From Chiridota heheva (taxonomy: Eukaryota; Echinodermata; Holothuroidea; Apodida; Chiridotidae), in NCBI GenBank assembly GCA_020152595.1, contig JAIGNY010003060.1:22501-86500 (forward strand): a stretch of 64,000 bases of DNA. The letters run 5' to 3'. The first letter of the stretch is position 1; each line of letters begins with the position of its first letter. The notes under the pieces are model-generated. The model was not told the origin of the DNA. It saw nothing but the letters and a program-made list of their open reading frames with translations, and made no database searches. Position numbers and translations under genes: made by a program. Below, piece after piece: positions 34,955-64,000 of the stretch.

Positions 34955-35550
34955 GCAAAAGCATCTGCATAAGTTGAACTAATGATCAAATTCAAAATTG
35001 TGACACCATATAGAGGGATTTCACAACTCAACTGGGAGCCATTTCACAGGATAAGCTTTGCGCATCAAGTATTTCACGCATCTGATCTTCATACAGCTCA
35101 GTCCCATTTCACGTAAAACAGACTTGGTCTAAAACACGAGCTAGCACATGCTGGTGGTGAAAACATGCGCTGGGCATGTAAAATACATGCTGGGCGTATA
35201 AACACACACTGGGTAAAATAAACTAGCCAGATGGAATATTTTTTTAATATAAAATGTAATTTTCAAGAAATAATTACCCTCCATAAGTTATATTCTAAAC
35301 AGGTGTATTAGTTAGTGCAACCAACAGCAAGATTCCGGCAAACTACTTGCAAAAGTAATATCATATAACAACATTCAAACATGTAAGTGTAGGGCAGATG
35401 GCAGTCTGTCCTACAAAATGGCGATGTAAACAAAGTCATGTGACCTGATGATGTCAGCTGAAACATCCTTATTGGATGTGGCATATACAGCATTTACTGC
35501 ATACTCTTTTACTCTTGTAAAGTAACTGTACAAAATGATCAGAGATTTTT

Positions 35551-35557
35551 AAATAAA
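35551..35557 (+). promoter_or_regulatory. first canonical AATAAA after CYC1
   Basis: AAATAAATT context. It is a candidate polyadenylation signal for CYC1, giving a 3' UTR of about 2.3 kb. Unproven: an unusual signal closer to the stop is equally possible. Confidence 0.3.
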
Positions 35558-35599
35558 TTACTATGGAAACCTTTATGAGTCTGTTCCACCTCTTTATAC

Positions 35600-36680
35600 T
35601 AACCAGGGAAGGACACCCAACAATATGAGATTGTATTCTTGTAGTGTCACTTCTCTGCTTTAAGACATTTTGAATCTTGCTTAGTTCATGTAATGTTGTG
35701 ATTTTTCATTCTGTATTCTTGGAATGACTTACAATTGTATGATAAAATTCAAATAGTGTGTGTTATTTGTAAATCATATGAGACAAAGAAAGTTATTATC
35801 TGAGTGCAGTTCTAATCAACTTGTTTTTGTTATTTTCTTGTGTTTTCAGTAATCAATGTTTGAAATTTTAGTTGCGCCTTTTTATTTTGTTGTACCATGT
35901 GTAACACAGCAACATGTTTTCAACACATTTGAGTTCACAATTTTTTTTCCGTTTGTAAGCTTAAGACATCAGATAGTTGGTTTAGGGTGGCACCAATATT
36001 TTGATCATGAGGGGGGGGGGGGAAACGAAGGGCAAATTTGTCTCATTGGGGGAATCCTATAAATCGGGACAAAAGATGTCATCTTACAAAATGTTCTGGG
36101 GGGCAAAGTGATCTCGTGGGGAGGGGGAATTCCACCCGTAGTGCCGCCACTGCGTGCACCAAGAGATCAAAACCTTTCAGTACGTAGTGAAGGTATTACA
36201 TAAGTTTTTCTGCCTGTGGGGTTTGATTATAATTGTCAATATCAAGGGAAGTTGATCAAACTTATGTGGAAGTTGCAGACTTGTCATTTAGGATGAGGCT
36301 GAATTACATTACATTAGATTGCAATTAATTGGAGCAACATATTCTGGGGAAATTTTCAGTGCAGGTGAATGCCTTGAGATATGCAATTTTATATGGTTGT
36401 GATGAATTCAGCCTTGTTTTGACAGTGACAAATGTATACAGCGAAAGTAAGGTTGATTGAAAAAGCACTTCATTTTGATATACTGAGGAATGTGTCTCAA
36501 TGCCCATTGATATTTCATTTCCACATAAATTATCTAAACTAAATAATCAAGAAATGACATGAACACAAGCCAATAATTTTTTGTGTATAGATTTTGCCTT
36601 CTAATATAAACTGCTTGCAAGGGTGGGGCAGACCTGCATTATTTTTAAAACACTGAAATTATTGAACTTGAAATTATTGG
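35600..36680. other. intergenic or UTR sequence, no gene recognised
   Basis: AT-rich sequence with a G-run near 36010-36022 and a short GC-rich patch (36090-36160) ending GTGCCGCCACTGCGTGCAC, which resembles the end of a hAT-type MITE. No coding signal. Confidence 0.4.
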
Positions 36681-36689
36681 TTCCGATGC

Positions 36690-38200
36690 GATAGGCTTCG
36701 GGAACCTATGATGGCGTGTGCGTGTATGTTTGTAACGGCCAGCTCGAAATGCGATATCTCAAGAACAATACACTGGATTCATGTCATATGTGGTATGCAG
36801 ATAGCCCATGCTCTGTAAATGTGCCCTATTGTTTTTGATGGTGATGTCATGCATATTAATGAGTAAGGCAAGCTTAATGTAAAAATCTTGAAATGTTCAT
36901 ATTTTAACAACCACATGTCTGTGTTGTTTCATATTTGGCCTTAATTACAATGTTAGCTGGTATGTACATGTCATGATGTAAAAACGTTGAATTTTATTAA
37001 TATGCATAGTGGACGAGCTTAATATGATTTTGCTAAAAGGGGCTTGTAAACACGGTATCTCAAGAACTGTAAACTGGATTCCTGACATGTTTGGTACACA
37101 TAGCCAATGCTCTGTAGATGTGCCCTATTGTTTATGATGATCTCATGCATATTAATGAGTAGGTGAGGCTTAATACAAAAAATCTTGAAATGCTATTTTG
37201 GCAATCACATGTGTTTTGTTTATTATTTATAATGATGTTAGCTAGTGCGCGTTTTCATGGTATAAAAATGCTGAATTTCATTAATATGCTTAGTGGGCAG
37301 GGCTTAATATGATTTTGCTAAAAAGGGGCTTGTAAACATGGTATCTCAAGAACGGTAAACTGGATTCCTGACATGTTTGGTACACATAGTCCATGCTCTG
37401 TAGATGTGCCCTATTGTTTATAATGATCTCATGCATGTTAATGAGTAGGTGAGGCTTAATACAAAAAATCTTGAAATGCTATTTTGGCAATCACATGTCT
37501 GTTGTGTTTATTATTTATAATGATGTTAGCTAGTGCGTGTTTTCATGGTATAAAAATGCTGAATTTCATTAGTAAGCATAGTGAGCAGGGCTTAATATGA
37601 TTTTGTAAAACAAAAAAAGCACAAACACGATCTCTCGAAACTATAAACTGGATTCACATCATGTGTGGTACACATATAGCTCATGGTCTGCAGATGTGAC
37701 CTAATATTTGTGGTGGTCATTCATGCATATTATTAGGTGGGCGGGGTTTAAAGTGAAAATGTTGTAAAAAGTTATAAATGAGCAACTATGTCCGTTTTGT
37801 ATCATGTTAGGCATGATAATTTGGTTGCTTATTGTGTACATGCTCATGTTATCAACAGATGTCATTAATATACATGGTGGGTGTGGCTTAATGTGAAGGT
37901 GCTAAATGTAAACACCATAAACGGTATATCAAATTTATGCAATATGTGGTACCTAGATAGGTCATGGTCTGTACGTATGTTCTAATGGTGCGGTAGTGAT
38001 GTCATGAATGCTAATGAGTAGGCGGGGCTTACTTTCGAATTCGTGAAACAGGATAAATGCAGCAACCATTTTTGCATCATACTTGCTTTGATGATGTTGT
38101 TAATTATTGTGCAATTGCTAATTTTGTCAACATTTTTATTGATCTGCATGGTGGGTGTGGCTTATGAATAAATATCATAGAACAAATATATCATGATGAC
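36690..38200. repeat. diverged tandem repeat, period about 290 bp, 5 or more units
   Basis: Repeated blocks are CATGCATATTAATGAGTAGG followed by GGCTTAAT, GTATCTCAAGAACNGTAAAC, TGGATTCCTGACATGT and ATGCTCTGTAGATGTGCCC. The units near 37020-37310 and 37310-37600 are closest; outer units are decayed. Lies between the two convergent genes. Confidence 0.8.
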
Positions 38201-38487
38201 ATGCAATGACATGACAGTAAATAAAAAAATTGCAAATTAATCAGCTTATGAAAAAGCATCGGAATCACAAAACCTTTTGTTTCTGGTTTTTTAATTTGGT
38301 TCCTTCCCTATTATTTTTAGTGACATATATAAGTACAACTTAATAAAAAAAAAAGCAACATAGAAGATTTGTCACAAACCTGGCAATTTTTTTTATTTAT
38401 GAAATTTTTGTTTTTACTGGTACAAAAGTTCACAAAACAACATAGTTTAAAAATGGAATTTTAAATTCAGATGAAAGAAGAAACATG

Positions 38488-38750
38488 CAGTGGCACAACA
38501 ATAGGGTGGGCTCGAGCAAAAATCGAGATTTGAGGTGCCCGAGCAATGACAAAGCAATATAATTGTTATGGGGCCCCGAATGCTAAATTAAATTACAGAG
38601 ATATGTTTGTCATAGGGCCCGAACGCTAAATTCCCCACGGGCCCCCAGAGGGTGGTACGGGCCCAAGCAAAAATCAAGATTTGAGGGGCCCGAGCAATGC
38701 TGCAATGTTTGTGAACGTTAGTTCCCAGACCTCTAGTTACACCACTCCAA
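38488..38750. mobile_element. hAT-like MITE remnant with internal duplication
   Basis: The left edge is CAGTGGCACAACAATAGG and the right edge reads in reverse as GGAGTGGTGTAACTAGAGG, the kind of end seen in many hAT-derived MITEs. Inside, GCAAAAATCRAGATTTGAGG-GCCCGAGCAATG occurs twice about 145 bp apart. No ORF. Confidence 0.4.
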
Positions 38751-38759
38751 AATTACATT

Positions 38760-40640
38760 TGTTTTTAAGAGCAACTATCTGATCTTTATACCGACTTGCA
38801 AGAGGATGTATCACAAAATAAGTCAAAGTTTAATAGAAAAATTGCAATAGAAATATGAGCGAGCTGCAAGGGGTGGGCATGGCAACCTGGAACTAAGTTT
38901 GAAACCAAAAGAAAAATCCTGTTTCTCAATGAAATGTGCAAAAGCAATTGCACCATAAGCTTTGACCAAAAAACTACATCAGCCTGGAACTTAAGAACGG
39001 CAAAGAGTTTGAAATAGTTTCATGCTCCCACCTCCTGTGCTTCTTTCACAAGCATGAACAAAAATGGCTAAATAGAGCTGTCTTAAAATGGGTATAAGCA
39101 CCTTCAGCCACTCTGTCATGAACAGTGTCAAAGACAGAAACACATGCTCTATTGACATCTTATTTGGAAGTAAACTTTCATTCCCATTTGGCACACTGTA
39201 GAGGTGTGCACATGTAATCATAATTCTTGGCCTAAATTCACAAGTACATCAACCTTTTTCAGCTGGACAATTGTGAAAACCTTCTTTTAAACACTTTGAT
39301 CAAGAATAAACAGTAAAAACTGGAAGTCAACAAACCAGGTTTTAACTGCAGGTATATAATCCTGCAGATTTCAACATACTGTTTAAAGTAATGCAAATTC
39401 AATCTTCTATACAGCAAGGGAACTCAGGACAATTTCTATGGAAAAGATCTCTTGCATAGTCTAATTAAACTCGACTGGAAATTTAAATTTTGATGTAAAA
39501 TATATTTTGTTCAAAGTTCTTAAAACAATAGAAGTGTCAAGGTTGGGGATTAATGAAATTTGCACACTTCAGGGTATCTTTGTAAATGATCTAAAACTTG
39601 ATCAAGGTGTTTCTTTTGCAGGTTGTAGCACAACTATATATAAAAATACACAAACACTGGCATACAAAATTATTCCTATTCTGAATACGAATACATAATC
39701 AAGGTATAAAATCAAGGTGATGGAAATTTAAGACACAACATGTATGAAATTCTCTAACAAGTAATGCATGGTTTGCAGTAAGTTACAGCAAGGAAAACAA
39801 AACTGCAGAGGGAATTTCTGCTGAAATAAGGAAGATCATCCATCTAAAAGTATTTAATAACATATTCCTCACAAGGAAACGAACCTCTTTTTGAACAATT
39901 TAAAGGTATAATCAACCATTTCTAAATCTGTTTTTAGTTTTGTTGCCAAAATTCCTTCATCAAGGTGATTGTAAGATTAAATATATTATATATATATAGC
40001 TTTCCATAACAAGACATTTTTTAATGAAGTACATTGACATCATTTTAACTTCAGAGCATCATCTGATATCCTGTCACACATTGTGAACTTTCACACATAA
40101 TTAAAAAGCACACCGTGTACACTACAACAAATCCACAACCATAATATAAAACAAATAATACAATCCATATTTACATCTCACATTTACCTACATCAATTTT
40201 GCATTTAAAAATTAGATCATAGTGAAATGACCACCATGCATATGATGTCACATTAGCAATTTAATTTGTCAGTAATTCAAAAACAATTAAGGTTCAATGT
40301 CCACACATGTAGGCGGGATTTGGTGGGTTGAAGGGGGAATTTGCCACCATGGTGATTTTAGGTATTTTAGTATGATTTTATGATTCCAAAGTTCTAACCC
40401 CAACCCACCACTTCAGTAAACAAATTTCATTTTGTGACATCCACTTTCAGTGGGCAAATTTCGCCCATGTCCGCACAGAATAATTTATAATAGAACATTC
40501 TTTGGCGTTTCAACTGGACTCGCAGGCCTTACTTCATGTTACAAATTACAATGCTGTTGAATATTCTACTTCTACATCTGCGACTTTACAAACATGTTGA
40601 AAGACGTCGGCTAACTCAAGGTATGGCATGTTTCATTCTG
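38760..40640. other. probable TMEM67 3' UTR and intergenic sequence
   Basis: AT-rich sequence with no coding signal. On the - strand, candidate polyadenylation signals after the TMEM67 stop are an ATTAAA at about 39850 and an AATAAA at about 38392-38397. A short TA-rich run lies near 39980-39998. Confidence 0.35.
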
Positions 40641-40646
40641 TTTGAA

Positions 40647-63010
<22,364 letters not shown>

Positions 63011-63013
63011 AAT

Positions 63014-63411
63014 CAATTACACCATCATCCAGACTCAAAGCAATAATCAAATCGGATCAATTAAACCATCATCCAGACTCAAAGCAATAATCAAATCGGA
63101 TCAATTAAACCATCATCCAGACTCAAAGCAATAATCAAATCGGATCAATTAAACCATCATCCAGACTCAAAGCAATAATCAAATCGGATCAATTAAACCA
63201 TCATCCAGACTCAAAGCAATAATCAAATCGGATCAATTAAACTATCATCCAGACTCAAAGCAATAATCAAATCGGATCAATTAAACCATCATCCAGACTC
63301 AAAGCAATAATCAAATCGGATCAATTAAACCATCATCCAGACTCAAAGCAATAATCAAATCGGATCAATTAAACCATCATCCAGACTCAAAGCAATAATC
63401 AAATCGGACCA
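63014..63411. repeat. 44-bp minisatellite, 9 nearly identical units
   Basis: Unit ATTAAACCATCATCCAGACT plus CAAAGCAATAATCAAATCGGATCA. Only one or two substitutions occur in the whole array (for example ACTATC at 63241), so it is young or recently homogenised. Confidence 0.95.
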
Positions 63412-63538
63412 AAAGGATTTAACAAGTGTTTCAGAGTTCCAAATTCAGAACTACAAAAAGAGGATTTATGTAGTTTTATTTTACACAAATAAACATTTGT
63501 ACTTATGAAACGCTGAAGAAATTTGAAGTGAAAGTATT

Positions 63539-63750
63539 TAAGTGTAGAGTCCATTACAGCAGTTACAGTGAATAACTGTAGAGTCCATTACAGCAGTTAC
63601 AGTGAATAACTGTAGAGTCCATTACAGCAGTTACAGTGAATAACTGTAGAGTCCATTACAGCAGTTACAGTATTTAACTGCAGAGTCCATTACAGCAGTT
63701 ACAGTATTTAGTCACAGTGTTTAGCTGTAGAGTCCATTACAGCAGTTTTG
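63539..63750. repeat. about 34-bp minisatellite, 6 units
   Basis: Unit TGTAGAGTCCATTACAGCAG plus TTACAGTGAATAAC. Units 4-6 carry TATTTAACTG-type variants and a short insertion. Confidence 0.9.
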
Positions 63751-63958
63751 CAATTTTTGTAAATGTTTGACCACAACAAAGTTTTGGTAGGGAAATCAGT
63801 TTGCCACTTAACTGCTTAACATGAGCTACTGGGTTAAGAGCAATTTTGTCAATATAAAGGTTGTAAATAATTTTGTTGATTTTATCAACAGAATATAACT
63901 CAAGAAGAAGAGATTCTTCACTTGTTCTCATATCATATTTAGGGTCAACATGATGCAA
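63737..63958 (-). other. 73-codon open frame of unknown nature
   Basis: Reads MHHVDPKYDMRTSEESLLLE and continues with a Lys/Leu-rich stretch to a stop inside the minisatellite edge. It has a protein-like composition, unlike the surrounding sequence, but I recognise no family. It could be a fragment of a mobile-element protein or chance. Confidence 0.2.
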
Positions 63959-64000
63959 TCAATCTCTAGGGATTGCGTGAATGATGCCATAGAAAATGGT

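Overview
This window is nuclear DNA from an animal. It is AT-rich, with spliced genes, large introns, non-LTR retrotransposons, tRNA-derived SINEs and many minisatellites. The repeat types fit a marine invertebrate, possibly a deuterostome such as an echinoderm or hemichordate. That placement is an inference; the sequence alone does not fix the species.

Two conserved protein genes are present, arranged tail to tail. On the + strand, CYC1 (cytochrome c1, the haem-c subunit of respiratory complex III) is read from seven coding exons between 5082 and 33235. All exon phases agree and the haem, methionine-ligand and C-terminal anchor segments are intact. A splice acceptor directly before the first coding exon shows that at least one more 5' exon exists. 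On the - strand, the last seven coding exons of TMEM67 (meckelin, a transition-zone protein of the primary cilium) run from 62304 down to the stop at 40647. They encode the C-terminal 226 residues, and the rest of the gene lies beyond the right edge.

Most of the window is intron filled with repeats. CYC1 introns 3 and 4 each hold a near-full-length copy (11.69-17.24 and 17.88-23.37 kb) of the same LINE, with a zinc-knuckle ORF1 and an endonuclease/RT/RNase H ORF2. The copies lie in the same orientation, are both broken by frameshifts, and bracket the 118-bp exon 4. A TTAA-flanked element of about 1.06 kb (23.42-24.47 kb) has an inverted relative at 31.79-32.83 kb, and both carry an internal tRNA-like module. 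The TMEM67 intron at 45167-55112 contains a CpG-richer 7.9-kb element (46.62-54.50 kb). Its inverted terminal repeats and internal complementary region are the hallmark of DIRS-type tyrosine-recombinase retrotransposons, but its interior is mostly decayed repeats with no convincing enzyme ORF.

Minisatellites with at least ten different unit lengths (17, 18, 19, 22, 26, 27, 30, 34, 36, 44 and 70 bp) make up more than a tenth of the window. They create long meaningless open frames on both strands. Two of them, 36 bp in CYC1 and 27 bp in TMEM67, run right up to a 3' splice site. Two families of tRNA-derived SINEs add five more insertions.
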